NCBI RefSeq assembly: GCF_900102525.1
Contig: NZ_FNBZ01000003.1
Location: 62,001 to 126,000, forward strand
Length of the DNA stretch: 64,000 nt
Direction: 5' to 3'
Source of the DNA: Allobosea robiniae
Lineage (GTDB): Bacteria; Pseudomonadota; Alphaproteobacteria; Rhizobiales; Beijerinckiaceae
Both the position numbers and the translations under genes were made by a program. Positions 10,030 to 18,938 of the stretch are shown here, one piece after another (positions within the stretch are counted from its first letter, which is position 1; each line of letters begins with the position of its first letter). The notes under the pieces were generated by a model, which worked only from the letters and a program-made list of their open reading frames with translations, did no database searches and was not told the origin of the DNA.

Positions 10030-10338
10030 GGCAATTCCTCACGCGCTGGCAGCTCAAGTTGGTTTGGCACGTAGCGGGAACCTGTGTCATCTCAATGTCG
10101 CCGCCTGTGCTGCATCGTCACAGGCCTGCCGGCTCATCGGATGTGTCTTTGCGGTTCCCGGAAGCGCGGGTGATGCATTGCGGCCCCTGTTGCGCGTGCC
10201 TTGCGATGCTCGGAAGGTCTCCCGGGCACCGACCGGCATGATCCAGCCCCGCCATTTCGCCATGGCCGGGCCGGCGCTTTTGCGCCTTGGAGAGCGCAGC
10301 TGCCTGTGATTACCTCGGCTGCAGCCAAGGGGGAACGG
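10030..10338. other. Divergent intergenic region, no gene seen
   Basis: 309 bases between the reverse-strand PAQR gene and the forward M81 peptidase gene. It should hold both promoters, but I see no convincing -35/-10 pair, repeat or small gene. The open frames here lack ribosome sites and family-like sequence. A good Shine-Dalgarno (GGGGGAACGG) sits at the right edge. Confidence 0.5.
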
Positions 10339-11838
10339 ATGCCGCGCCGCATTGCATTTGGTGGATTTCTTCACGAAACCAACACCTTCGCACCCAGCAT
10401 GGCCGGGATGGAGGCATTCCAGCAAGGCGGTGGCTGGCCGCCGCTGGCGCGCGGCGAAGCGATCTTCGCAGCCGTGAAGGACGTCAATGTCAGCGCCGCC
10501 GGTTTCGTCGACAGCGCCCGTGGGCGGGATTGGGAGCTCGTGCCGACGCTCTGGTGTGCAGCCAGCCCCTCCGCCCATGTCACGACCGAGGCCTTCGAGA
10601 CGCTCGCCGGCGAGCTGGTCGAGTGCATTGCCGCAGCGCTGCCGCTGGACGGGGTCTATCTCGACCTCCACGGCGCCATGGTCGCGCAGAATCACGATGA
10701 CGGTGAGGGCGAATTGCTGCGGCGGGTGCGCGCTGCGATCGGGCCCCAGGTTCCGCTTGTCGTCAGCCTCGACCTGCACGGCAATGTCACGCCGCTGATG
10801 ATGGCGATGGCCGATGCGCTCGTCGCCTTTCGCACCTACCCGCATGTCGACATGGCGCTGACCGGCAGCCGCTCGGCCGAGGTGCTGGCGCAATTGATCG
10901 ACACAGGGGCCCGCCCGGCCAAGGCCTTCCGCCAGGTGCCCTATCTCATCCCCATCGCCTGGCAGGCGACGGCGATGGAGCCCTGCCGCACCATCTATGC
11001 CGAGCTCGTCGCGCTCGAAGGCCCGGCCGTGCCCACGCTCTCCTTCCTGCCCGGCTTCCCGGCAGCCGATTTCCCGGATTGCGGCGCGACCGTCCTCGCC
11101 TATGGCGCGACGCAGGCCGATGCCGACCGGGCGGCCGATGCGGTCCTTGCCCGCGTGATGGCCAGTGAAGCCGCGTTCAAGGGCCGGGTCTTCTCGCCGG
11201 AGGACGGCGTGGCGGAGGCGATGCGTCTGGCCGAGACCGCGACGAAGCCCGTCGTCATCTCCGACACGCAGGACAATCCCGGCGCCGGCGGCGATTCCGA
11301 CACGATGGGTATGGCCCATGCCCTGGTGCGGGGCGGCGCGACACGCGCCGCGATCGGCGTCATCGTCGATCCCGCTGCGGCTGCGGCCGCTCATGCCGCC
11401 GGCGAAGGCGTGACGATCTCGCTTTCACTCGGAGCAAAGTCGGGTATCCCGGGCGACCGCCCGCTCGCGGGGGACTTTCTGGTCGAGACGCTGTCGGACG
11501 GCCGTTTCGTCGCGCCCGGCCCGTTCTACGGGGGATCGCGGATGAATCTCGGGCCGAGCGCCTGCCTGCGCGTCGGTGACGTCCGGATCGTCGTCGGCTC
11601 GCGAAAGGCGCAGATGGCGGATCAGGCGATGTACCGTCAGGTTGGCATCGAGCCGACCGAGCAGGCGATCCTGGTCAACAAGAGCTCGGTGCATTTCCGC
11701 GCCGATTTCGAGCCGATCGCCGCCACGATCCTCGTCTGCGCCGCGCCGGGGCCGATGCCCGTCGATCCCGCCGCCTTGCCATGGCGCAGGCTGCGGCCCG
11801 GCCTGCGGACCTCGCCCCTCGGCCAGCCCTTCGCCTGA
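10339..11838 (+). CDS. M81 family (MlrC-like) metallopeptidase, copy 1
   Basis: 499 residues from ATG 10339, which follows GGGGGAACGG. M81 enzymes are zinc-dependent and are named for MlrC, which cuts linearised microcystin. Family landmarks: the N-terminal GGFLHETNTF, LDLHGAMVAQNHDD, SLDLHGNVTPLM and a histidine in TYPHVDMALTG, which together hold the predicted metal ligands (Glu, His, Asp, His, His). The central DTQDNPGAGGDSDT motif is also intact. The C-terminal MlrC domain ends around PGLRTSPLG. First gene of a likely operon with two M20 peptidases and a hydroxyproline dehydratase-type enzyme. No signal peptide, so it acts in the cytoplasm. The real substrate is unknown. Confidence 0.9.
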   Translation: MPRRIAFGGFLHETNTFAPSMAGMEAFQQGGGWPPLARGEAIFAAVKDVNVSAAGFVDSARGRDWELVPTLWCAASPSAHVTTEAFETLAGELVECIAAALPLDGVYLDLHGAMVAQNHDDGEGELLRRVRAAIGPQVPLVVSLDLHGNVTPLMMAMADALVAFRTYPHVDMALTGSRSAEVLAQLIDTGARPAKAFRQVPYLIPIAWQATAMEPCRTIYAELVALEGPAVPTLSFLPGFPAADFPDCGATVLAYGATQADADRAADAVLARVMASEAAFKGRVFSPEDGVAEAMRLAETATKPVVISDTQDNPGAGGDSDTMGMAHALVRGGATRAAIGVIVDPAAAAAAHAAGEGVTISLSLGAKSGIPGDRPLAGDFLVETLSDGRFVAPGPFYGGSRMNLGPSACLRVGDVRIVVGSRKAQMADQAMYRQVGIEPTEQAILVNKSSVHFRADFEPIAATILVCAAPGPMPVDPAALPWRRLRPGLRTSPLGQPFA

Positions 11839-11861
11839 ACAATCCGATATCTGGAGCCGTC

Positions 11862-13022
11862 ATGCCCGCCCTGCCTGAGATACTGTCCTTCACGGACGAA
11901 CTCGTCGCCATCCGCCGCGACCTCCATGCCCATCCCGAGATCGGCTTCGAGGAGGTCCGGACCTCCGACATCGTGGCGGAAAAGCTCACGAGCTGGGGCA
12001 TCGAGGTCCATCGTGGCATCGGCAAGACCGGGCTGGTCGGCATCCTCAACGGTACCGGCGGACCGGGGCGGCGCATCGGCCTGCGCGCGGACATGGACGC
12101 GCTGCCGATCCAGGAGATCACCAATCTGCCGTGGCGCTCCACCGTCGCCGGCAAGATGCATGCCTGCGGCCATGACGGGCACACCACCATGCTGCTCGGC
12201 GCCGCGCGTTATCTCTCCGAGAATCGCGGCTTCAAGGGTACGGCTGTGTTCGTCTTCCAGCCGGCCGAGGAAGGGCTCGGCGGGGCGCGCAGCATGATCG
12301 CCGAGAAGCTGTTCGAGCGCTTCCCCTGCGACGAGATCTATGGGTTGCACAATTCGCCCGATCTCGAGCCCGGCCAGATCTCGATCTTCCCCGGCCCGGC
12401 CATGGCCGGTGCCGATTTCTTCGACATCAGGATCACTGGCCGGGGCAGCCATGGCGCCATGCCGCATATGGGGCGCGACCCGATCGTCGTGGCGATGAGC
12501 CTCGCCAACGCGCTGCAGACCATCGTCAGCCGCAACGCCGATCCGCGCGAGGCCGCCGTGCTCTCGATCACGCAGATCCATGCCGGCTCGGCCTATAACG
12601 TCATCCCCGAGGAGGCCGTGCTCGCCGGTACGATCCGCACCTTCTCGCCGGAGATCGGCGCGCTCGTGCGCGACCGCATGCGCGAGATCGCAGCCGGCAC
12701 GGCGGCGAGCTTCGGCGTCACCATCGATGTCGACATCCGCAACATCTTCAACGTGCTGGTCAATCACGAGGCCCAGACCGACGCCGTTGTCGCTGTCGCC
12801 GCCGAGATCGTCGGCACCGAGGGCGTGCTCACCGATGGCAAGCCATTGATGGGCAGCGAGGATTTCGCCGACATGCTGCGCGTCGTGCCTGGCGCCTATG
12901 CCTGGGTCGGCCATGCCGGCACCGTGCCGGTGCACAATCCGTCCTACGTTCTCGACGACGGCATTCTGCCGGTCGGCGCCAGCCTGCTGGCCCGGCTCGT
13001 CGAAACGCGCGCAGCCGCCTGA
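11862..13022 (+). CDS. M20 family amidohydrolase/peptidase (hippurate hydrolase type)
   Basis: 386 residues from ATG 11862 with CTGGAG upstream. Belongs to the M20D group of N-acyl-amino-acid amidohydrolases (HipO, IAA-amino acid hydrolase). Motifs: RRDLHAHPEIGFEE at the N-terminus, the metal-binding HACGHDGHTTMLLGAA, PAEEGLGGA with the catalytic Glu, and a terminal GSEDFADM plus HNPSYVLDD. Likely cleaves an acylated or dipeptide-like substrate in the cytoplasm. It starts 23 bases after the M81 gene and ends 11 before a second M20 gene, so all three are probably co-transcribed. Confidence 0.92.
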   Translation: MPALPEILSFTDELVAIRRDLHAHPEIGFEEVRTSDIVAEKLTSWGIEVHRGIGKTGLVGILNGTGGPGRRIGLRADMDALPIQEITNLPWRSTVAGKMHACGHDGHTTMLLGAARYLSENRGFKGTAVFVFQPAEEGLGGARSMIAEKLFERFPCDEIYGLHNSPDLEPGQISIFPGPAMAGADFFDIRITGRGSHGAMPHMGRDPIVVAMSLANALQTIVSRNADPREAAVLSITQIHAGSAYNVIPEEAVLAGTIRTFSPEIGALVRDRMREIAAGTAASFGVTIDVDIRNIFNVLVNHEAQTDAVVAVAAEIVGTEGVLTDGKPLMGSEDFADMLRVVPGAYAWVGHAGTVPVHNPSYVLDDGILPVGASLLARLVETRAAA

Positions 13023-13033
13023 GGATCGACCCG

Positions 13034-14170
13034 ATGGATCTCGCCGCGCTGCCGCTCGATACCGAGGCCTTGCTCGCGGGCCTGCGCCCGTGGATCGAGT
13101 GCGAGAGCCCGACCTTCGACGCCGCCGCCGTCAACCGGATGATGGACCTCGCCGCCGCCGACACCGCGGCGGCTGGCGCTAGCATCACCCGCATCCCCGG
13201 TCCAAAGGGGCTGGGTGACTGCGTGCGCGCCACCTTCCCGCATCCGCGCCAGGGCGAGTCCGGCATTCTGGTGATGTCGCATCTCGACACGGTGCACCCG
13301 GTCGGCACGCTGGCGAAGCTGCCCTTCCGCCGCGAGGGCTCGCGCTGCTACGGGCCGGGCATTCTCGACATGAAGGGCGGCGCCTATGCCGGCCTGCAGG
13401 CGATTGTTGCCTTGGCCAGGGCCGGCGTCGCGACGCCGCTGCCGATCACGGTGCTCTATACCTCGGACGAGGAGATCGGCAGCCCCGGCACGCGCGAACT
13501 GATTATGGAGGAGGCACGCCGCCACCGCTACGTGCTGGTGCCGGAGCCCGGCCAGCCGGGCGACGGCGTCGTCACCGGGCGCTATGCCATCGCCCGTTTC
13601 AATCTCGCGGCCGAGGGCCGGCCGAGTCATGCGGGTTCGCGGCTGAAGGACGGGCGTTCCGCCATCAGCCTGATGGCGCGGCAACTGCTCGCCATCGAAG
13701 AGATGACCGGCGAGGACTGCACCTTCTCGGTCGGCGTGATCCAGGGCGGCCAGTGGGTCAACTGCGTCCCGACATCGTGTCGGGCCGAGGCGCTCAGCAT
13801 GGCGAAGCGCCAGCAGGATCTCGACCGCGGCGTCGAGCGCATGCTCGCCTTGTCGCAGCGCGAGGCCGACGGCACCGGCTTCACGGTCGAGCGCGGCGTC
13901 ACCCGTCCGGTCTGGGAGCCCGACGAGGGCACGATGGCGCTCTACCGGCAGGCGCGCGACATTGCCGCGGAACTGGGCTGGGATCTCGGCCATGCCTCGG
14001 CCGGCGGCGGCTCCGACGCCAATTTCACCGGCGCGGCCGGAATTCCTTCGCTCGATGGGCTTGGTCTGCTCGGTGCCGGCTATCACACGCTGGAAGAGCA
14101 TATCGAGGTGGGCAGCCTGGCGCGGCGCACCCGCCTGATCGCGGGGCTGCTCGCGCGCCTGTCGGATTGA
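13034..14170 (+). CDS. M20 family metallopeptidase (glutamate carboxypeptidase-like)
   Basis: 378 residues. Belongs to the CPG2/ArgE-type M20 branch: SHLDTVHPVGTL (metal His/Asp), GPGILDMKGGAYAG, YTSDEEIGS with the catalytic Glu, VPEPG, and a C-terminal GLGAGYHTLEEHIEV carrying the last metal histidine. It differs clearly from the neighbouring M20D protein, so the operon holds two different M20 activities. Cytoplasmic, no signal peptide. A likely exopeptidase or deacylase; substrate unknown. Confidence 0.9.
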   Translation: MDLAALPLDTEALLAGLRPWIECESPTFDAAAVNRMMDLAAADTAAAGASITRIPGPKGLGDCVRATFPHPRQGESGILVMSHLDTVHPVGTLAKLPFRREGSRCYGPGILDMKGGAYAGLQAIVALARAGVATPLPITVLYTSDEEIGSPGTRELIMEEARRHRYVLVPEPGQPGDGVVTGRYAIARFNLAAEGRPSHAGSRLKDGRSAISLMARQLLAIEEMTGEDCTFSVGVIQGGQWVNCVPTSCRAEALSMAKRQQDLDRGVERMLALSQREADGTGFTVERGVTRPVWEPDEGTMALYRQARDIAAELGWDLGHASAGGGSDANFTGAAGIPSLDGLGLLGAGYHTLEEHIEVGSLARRTRLIAGLLARLSD

Positions 14171-14177
14171 GGCGCGG

Positions 14178-14193
14178 GGCCGCAGCTGCGGCC
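14178..14193. repeat. Perfect 16-base palindrome between M20 and racemase-family genes
   Basis: GGCCGCAGCTGCGGCC is a perfect palindrome in the 68-base gap before the next gene. It could be a regulator site or a processing hairpin. In GC-rich DNA chance is also possible. Confidence 0.35.
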
Positions 14194-14238
14194 ACGGCCG
14201 GACACAGCATCACGATGAGCGCAGCTTGAAGGGGAACG

Positions 14239-15246
14239 ATGCAAGCCGACCGCGTCATCCAGACCATCGAAACCCATACCGGCGGCGAGCCGTTCCGGAT
14301 CGTGACGAGCGGGCTGCCGCGGCTGCCCGGCAAGACGATCGTGCAGCGGCGCGACTGGGTGAAGAACAACATCGACGATGTCAGGCAGGCGCTGATCTTC
14401 GAGCCGCGCGGCCATGCCGACATGTATGCCGGCTACCTGACCGAGCCGGTTTCGCCCGAAGCCGATTTCGGCGTCATCTTCGTGCATAACGAAGGCTACA
14501 GCGACCATTGCGGCCATGGAGTCATCGCGCTCGCGACCGCGGCCGTCGAACTCGGCTGGGTCCAGCGCACCGAGCCGGAAACGCGGGTGGGGATCGACGC
14601 GCCCTGCGGCTTCATCGAGGCCTTCGTCGCCTGGGATGGCAGCCGCGCCGCCAGCGTGCGCTTCGTGAACGTGCCGTCCTATCTGGTCCATCGCGATGTC
14701 AGCGTGGAGACGCCGACCTACGGCCGGGTCACCGGCGATATCGCCTTCGGAGGAGCCTTCTATTTCTACACCGATGGTCGCCCCTTCGGCCTGACGATCC
14801 GTCGGGAGAAGGCCGAGGCCCTGATCCGCTTCGGCGCCGAGGTGAAGGCAGCCGCCAACGCCGCCTTTCCGGTCGTGCACCCGGAAATTCCCGAGCTGAA
14901 CCATATCTACGGCACGATCATCGATGGCGATCCGCTCGACCCCGGTGCGACGCAGGCGAATTGCTGCATCTTCGCGGACCGGCAGCTGGACCGCTCGCCG
15001 ACCGGTTCCGGCACGGCCGGGCGGGCCGCGCTGCTCCATGCCAAGGGGTTGCTCAAGCCCGGCCACCTTCTGGTCAACGAATCCATCGTCGGCTCGATCA
15101 TGACGGCGCGGGTCCTGAAGGAGACCAGGCTGGGAGAGATCGACGCCGTCATCCCGGAAGTCTCCGGCAGTGCGCATCTCTGCGGCCAGGCGAGCTGGAT
15201 CATCGATCGCGACGATCCGCTGCGGCACGGCTTCCTGCTGCGATAG
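14239..15246 (+). CDS. Proline racemase family, trans-3-hydroxy-L-proline dehydratase type
   Basis: 335 residues, the usual length for the family. Start ATG 14239 with AAGGGGAA before it. The two catalytic positions decide the subtype: the first is C91 in GYSDHCGHG, the second is T255 in DRSPTGSGTAG where racemases and epimerases have Cys. Cys/Thr is the signature of trans-3-hydroxy-L-proline dehydratase (EC 4.2.1.77), giving pyrroline-2-carboxylate. THTGGEP near residue 12 and the GTIIDG..D region are typical. It ends the M81-M20-M20 operon and suggests that a hydroxyproline-like residue is released by the peptidases; this is inference. Confidence 0.85.
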   Translation: MQADRVIQTIETHTGGEPFRIVTSGLPRLPGKTIVQRRDWVKNNIDDVRQALIFEPRGHADMYAGYLTEPVSPEADFGVIFVHNEGYSDHCGHGVIALATAAVELGWVQRTEPETRVGIDAPCGFIEAFVAWDGSRAASVRFVNVPSYLVHRDVSVETPTYGRVTGDIAFGGAFYFYTDGRPFGLTIRREKAEALIRFGAEVKAAANAAFPVVHPEIPELNHIYGTIIDGDPLDPGATQANCCIFADRQLDRSPTGSGTAGRAALLHAKGLLKPGHLLVNESIVGSIMTARVLKETRLGEIDAVIPEVSGSAHLCGQASWIIDRDDPLRHGFLLR

Positions 15247-15253
15247 CGGGCCC

Positions 15254-15324
15254 GCTAGAGCATTTTCGAGCGAAGTGGGGGCCGGTTCGCGTGAAGAAAA
15301 TGTGATAAAATAAAAAGCTAGAGC
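15254..15324. repeat. REP-like palindromic element overlapping the LysR 3' end
   Basis: GCTAGAGC occurs at both ends, and the interior folds as an imperfect palindrome (CATTTTC...GAAAATG) around GAAGTGGGGGCCGGTTCGC. It shares the AAGTGGGnnCCGGTT core with the element at 3005-3049. The stop codon of the reverse-strand LysR gene (bases 15318-15320) lies inside the repeat, so the element has set the end of that gene. It also separates two convergent genes and may act as a bidirectional hairpin. Confidence 0.65.
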
Positions 15325-16208
15325 GGCCCGAGATCGCGGACGATCAGGTTGTAGAGCGCCTGGGCGGCGGGAGTCAGCGTCTCGCCGCGCCGGCGGATCA
15401 GCGAAACCGGCCGGTCGACGATCGGATCGACCAGCGGAATCTGGGCGAGGTCGGCACGCAGGTTCTCGACGAGGGAAGCGACCAGAATGGCGATCCCCAG
15501 CCCTTCCGAGGCCAGCCCGATCGCGCTGGAGAAATACTCGACCACGAACTTGGTTTTCACCTCGATGCCGGAGCGCGACAATTGCGCTTCCATCAGCAGC
15601 CGGTTGCCGCTGCTGCCGCCCAGCGTGATCAGGTCGTAGCCAGCGAGGTCGGCCCAGGCGATGGTCTCGCGCCCCGCCAGCGGATGGTCGGTGCGGCAGT
15701 AGACGACGAAGGGGTCGCGGACCAGGATCTCGTTATGCAGGTCCTGCTGGTTCGGCGGCTGGACATGCAGGCCGAACTCGGCCTGGCGCCGACGCACCGC
15801 CTCGATGACCAGCGTGCTGGTCCGGTCGAGGATCTCGACGCGGTTGTTCGGATGGCGCGTGGCATAGCTGCGCAGGATGCGTGGCAGGCGGCCATACATC
15901 AGCGACGGCACCGAGGCGATCGTGATGTCGCCGGTCGAGAAGCGCGACATCGTCTTCAGCCGCTCGAACGAGCGGTCGACGGCGTCGAGCATACGCTGGG
16001 CTTCCGGCAGGAATTCGCGGCCGATGCTGGTCAGCGCGACGGTCCGTGTCGTGCGGTCGATCAGTTTGAGCCCGACATGGGCCTCGAGCCGCTGGATGCG
16101 CCGCGTCAGTCCGGTCTGCGTGACGTGCAGCTTCTCGGCCGCCTTGTTGAAGCTGCCGAGCTCGGCGATCTGGATGAAGGCCTCGATGCCGTCGATCGGA
16201 TGTTTCAT
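15318..16208 (-). CDS. LysR family transcriptional regulator
   Basis: 296 residues. N-terminal winged HTH (residues 1-60) with FNKAAEKLHVTQTGLTRRIQRLEAHVGLKL, the classic LysR recognition region, followed by an effector-binding domain from about residue 90. It lies between the peptidase operon and the hydroxyacid dehydrogenase/TctCBA operon and is divergent from the latter, which is the standard layout for a LysR activator of its neighbour. Its effector is probably a carboxylate carried by that transporter. The last codons overlap a palindromic repeat. Confidence 0.93.
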   Translation of the reverse strand: MKHPIDGIEAFIQIAELGSFNKAAEKLHVTQTGLTRRIQRLEAHVGLKLIDRTTRTVALTSIGREFLPEAQRMLDAVDRSFERLKTMSRFSTGDITIASVPSLMYGRLPRILRSYATRHPNNRVEILDRTSTLVIEAVRRRQAEFGLHVQPPNQQDLHNEILVRDPFVVYCRTDHPLAGRETIAWADLAGYDLITLGGSSGNRLLMEAQLSRSGIEVKTKFVVEYFSSAIGLASEGLGIAILVASLVENLRADLAQIPLVDPIVDRPVSLIRRRGETLTPAAQALYNLIVRDLGPL

Positions 16209-16335
16209 GACAAAAGATCATTGATATATGTCATTATTTCAGCATACGAGCATAGCCACCTTGGTCAATAGTGTTCCCGAAAGGCGCCCAACCGCTGCGA
16301 AGCGGGATGCGAGGCAGCCGTGAGGAAACGCAGAG
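16207..16335. promoter_or_regulatory. Divergent LysR / hydroxyacid dehydrogenase control region
   Basis: AT-rich stretch between divergent starts. ATGACA (16207-16212) and TGTCAT (16229-16234) form an inverted repeat with a 16-base spacer that overlaps the LysR start codon. LysR regulators often bind such sites and autorepress. No precise promoter can be assigned. Confidence 0.4.
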
Positions 16336-17337
16336 ATGACCGATACCAGTGCCCGCACCCGCGGCAGGCGCGTGCTCGTCACGCATGACCGTTTGGCCGA
16401 GAACGCCATCCAGCTTCTCAACGCGCATGACGTCGACGTCTTCTTCTCGCCGGCCTATGCGCCGAGCGAGCAGGTGGCCCAGCGTGCAGCCGAATTGCAG
16501 GTCGATGCGCTGATCGTCCGCCAGGGCCGTGTCGACGAGGCGATCATTGCAGCCTCGCCGCGCTTGCGCGTCATCGCCAAGCACGGCGTCGGCGTCGACA
16601 ATATCGACCTGCAGGCGGCCGCTTCGCGCGATATCCCGGTCATCCGCGCTATGGGCTCGAACTCGCGCGCCGTCGCCGAACACACCATCGCGCTGGCCCT
16701 GACCCTGCTGAAGGACATCCCGCGTCTCGACACGGCCGTGAAGGCCGGAACCTGGCCGAAGCCGAGCTTCATCGGGCGCGATATCATCGGCACCGTGATC
16801 GGGCTCGTCGGCTTCGGCTCGATCGGCCAGCATGTCGCCCGGATGGCGCAGGGCCTCGGCATGACCGTCCTGCTGCACGACCCCCATGCCCGCGCGGCGA
16901 TCGCGCAGTTCGGGGCGGATTGCGAACGCGATCTCGACAGCCTCATTGCGGAAGCCGACATCGTCAGCCTGCATTGCCCGCTGACCAACGCCACGCGCGA
17001 TCTGCTGGACGCGCGCCGCTTCGGCCTGATGAAGCCGACCTCGCTGGTGGTCAACACGGCCCGCGGCGCCCTCATCAACGAGGCGGCGCTTGTCGCCGCG
17101 CTGCTGGAAGGCCGGATCGCCGGGGCGGGTCTCGACAGTTTCGCGGTCGAGCCGCCGGCCGCGGACAGCCCGCTCTGGGCGCTGCCCAACCTGATCGCAA
17201 CCCCGCATATCGCCGGCGTGACCGCGGGATCGGCCAAGACGATGGCCGAGATCGCCGCCCGGCACGTCATCGCCGTGCTCGATGGAGAAGAGCCGGATGC
17301 GGCCAGCCTCGCGAGGTTGACCGAACTCGCTGCCTGA
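16336..17337 (+). CDS. D-isomer specific 2-hydroxyacid dehydrogenase
   Basis: 333 residues, NAD(P)-dependent oxidoreductase. N-terminal catalytic half, then the Rossmann fold starting GLVGFGSIGQHVARM near residue 156. The active-site triad is visible: Arg in NTARGALINEAAL, Glu in the DSFAVEP region and His in TPHIAGVTAGS. Interconverts a 2-oxo acid and a D-2-hydroxy acid (phosphoglycerate or lactate dehydrogenase superfamily). With the carboxylate transporter downstream it probably oxidises an imported hydroxy acid. The exact substrate is not readable. Confidence 0.9.
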   Translation: MTDTSARTRGRRVLVTHDRLAENAIQLLNAHDVDVFFSPAYAPSEQVAQRAAELQVDALIVRQGRVDEAIIAASPRLRVIAKHGVGVDNIDLQAAASRDIPVIRAMGSNSRAVAEHTIALALTLLKDIPRLDTAVKAGTWPKPSFIGRDIIGTVIGLVGFGSIGQHVARMAQGLGMTVLLHDPHARAAIAQFGADCERDLDSLIAEADIVSLHCPLTNATRDLLDARRFGLMKPTSLVVNTARGALINEAALVAALLEGRIAGAGLDSFAVEPPAADSPLWALPNLIATPHIAGVTAGSAKTMAEIAARHVIAVLDGEEPDAASLARLTELAA

Positions 17338-17384
17338 AGATCCGGACCAGATACCGGACGACCATAACAAACGGGAGGAAGACC

Positions 17385-18353
17385 ATGAAGATTGTCTACA
17401 AGGCGCTCGCCGCACTGGCCCTGTCGGCGCTGGCGACGACAGCATCGGCACAGCAATATCCAGAAAAGCCGATCCGCCTCGTCATTCCGTTTCCGCCGGG
17501 CGGCGGCACCGACGTCGTCGCGCGCGTCATTGCCCAGAAGCTCGGCGAAAGCACGGGCTGGACTATGGTGGCCGAGAATAAGCCGGGCAGCGGTGGCAGC
17601 GTCGGCCTGAGCCTCGCCGGCAAGGCTGCGCCGGACGGCTACACCATCGTCCTCGCACAGAACGCCAATCTCGTGATCAACCCGATCCTCGGCAAGGCCA
17701 ATTACGACCCGATCAAGGATTTCGCGCCGATCGGCCTCGTCGCCTCGGCGCCGCAGGTGCTGGTCGTCGCCAAGGATTCGCCCTTGAAGACGGTCGAGGA
17801 TCTCATTGCCGCGGCGAAGGCCAAGGACGGCAAGCTGACCTTCGCTTCGCCCGGCGTCGGGACAAGCTCGCATCTGGCCGGCGAACTCCTGCAGCAGCTT
17901 GCCGGCGTCAAGTTCCGCCACGTTCCCTACAAGGGCGCGGCCCAGGCGCTGCCGGACCTGCTCGGCGGGCGCGTCGAGATCTACATCTCGTCGGTCCCCT
18001 CGGCGATGGTGCAGATCAAGGAAGGCGTGCTGCGCCCGATCGCGGTCTTCGCGACCAAGCGCGATGCCGACCTGCCGGATGTCCCGACCTTCGAGGAGAA
18101 GGGCCTGAAGAATTCCGAGGCCGTGACCTGGTGGGGCCTTGCGGCGCCGACGGGCGTCCCTGCGCCGATCGTCGCGCGCATCAATACCGAGCTCAACAAG
18201 GTGCTGCAGCAGCCCGATACCAAGGCCAAGCTGCGCTCGGCCGGCGCCGAGGCGCTCGGCGGCAGCAGCGAGGAGTTCGGCGCGCTGATCAAGTCCGATG
18301 TGCCGAAATGGACCGAGGTCATCAAGGCGGCCGGCGTGAAGGTCGCCGACTGA
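17385..18353 (+). CDS. tctC: Bug/TctC family solute-binding protein
   Basis: Periplasmic binding protein of a tripartite tricarboxylate transporter, 322 residues. Start ATG 17385 after GGGAGGAAG. A Sec signal peptide ends at ASAQQ (about residue 22). The Bug-family signatures YPEKPIRLVIPFPPGGGTD and HVPYKGAAQALPDLLGG are clear. It delivers a carboxylate to TctA/TctB. A GC hairpin follows its stop and may keep its mRNA in excess over the membrane genes. Confidence 0.94.
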   Translation: MKIVYKALAALALSALATTASAQQYPEKPIRLVIPFPPGGGTDVVARVIAQKLGESTGWTMVAENKPGSGGSVGLSLAGKAAPDGYTIVLAQNANLVINPILGKANYDPIKDFAPIGLVASAPQVLVVAKDSPLKTVEDLIAAAKAKDGKLTFASPGVGTSSHLAGELLQQLAGVKFRHVPYKGAAQALPDLLGGRVEIYISSVPSAMVQIKEGVLRPIAVFATKRDADLPDVPTFEEKGLKNSEAVTWWGLAAPTGVPAPIVARINTELNKVLQQPDTKAKLRSAGAEALGGSSEEFGALIKSDVPKWTEVIKAAGVKVAD

Positions 18354-18371
18354 GCCGATACGCAGGCCGGG

Positions 18372-18390
18372 GCCGCCACTGCAAGGCGGC
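18372..18390 (+). terminator. Hairpin after tctC
   Basis: GCCGCC (18372-18377) pairs with GGCGGC (18385-18390) over a seven-base loop in the 127-base gap before tctB. Short stem, no T-run. Probably an mRNA-stabilising or attenuating structure. Confidence 0.35.
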
Positions 18391-18480
18391 GGTTTCCCGG
18401 CACGTCGTACCATCCATCCCAGAAAGTCTGTGTCCCGGCGGCGCCAAGCCGTGCCGCCCGGCATCCTGCGGATATCGGCC

Positions 18481-18936
18481 ATGAGAACCAGCATCTTCAA
18501 GAACCAGGACGCCCTCGCCGGCCTGCTGTTCATGGGACTAGGCGCGCTCGGCTTTGCGATTGCGCTCGGCTACACGTTCGGGACCACGATCGACATGGGG
18601 CCGGGCTATTTCCCGCGCGTCCTCAGCCTCGTCCTGATCGGCTTCGGCATCGTCATCTTCCTCAAGGGACTGCGCAGCTGCATGCCCGTCGAGGGCGGAT
18701 GGGGCTGGCTGCCGCTTGCCCTGTTGAGCGCCTCGCTCCTGCTCTTCGGTTTCCTGCTCGAGCGGGCCGGTCTGGTGCCGGCGCTTGCTGCGCTGTTCTT
18801 CGTCTCGGCCCGTGCCGGCCATGAATTCAAGACGCGGGAGGTGCTCGTCCTGACGGCGGTGATGTCGGTCTTCGCCGCCGTCGTCTTCGTCTGGGGGCTG
18901 AAGCTGCCCTACGCCCTCTTCGCGTGGAATTTCTGA
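18481..18936 (+). CDS. tctB: TctB family small membrane subunit
   Basis: 151-residue protein with four hydrophobic helices, matching the poorly conserved TctB/DUF1468 subunit of tripartite tricarboxylate transporters. Identified from size, topology, the GPGYFPRVL motif near residue 40 and its place between tctC and tctA. Start ATG 18481 (MRTSIFKNQD); upstream in-frame codons look non-coding. Two bases separate it from tctA. Confidence 0.88.
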   Translation: MRTSIFKNQDALAGLLFMGLGALGFAIALGYTFGTTIDMGPGYFPRVLSLVLIGFGIVIFLKGLRSCMPVEGGWGWLPLALLSASLLLFGFLLERAGLVPALAALFFVSARAGHEFKTREVLVLTAVMSVFAAVVFVWGLKLPYALFAWNF

Positions 18937-18938
18937 TC

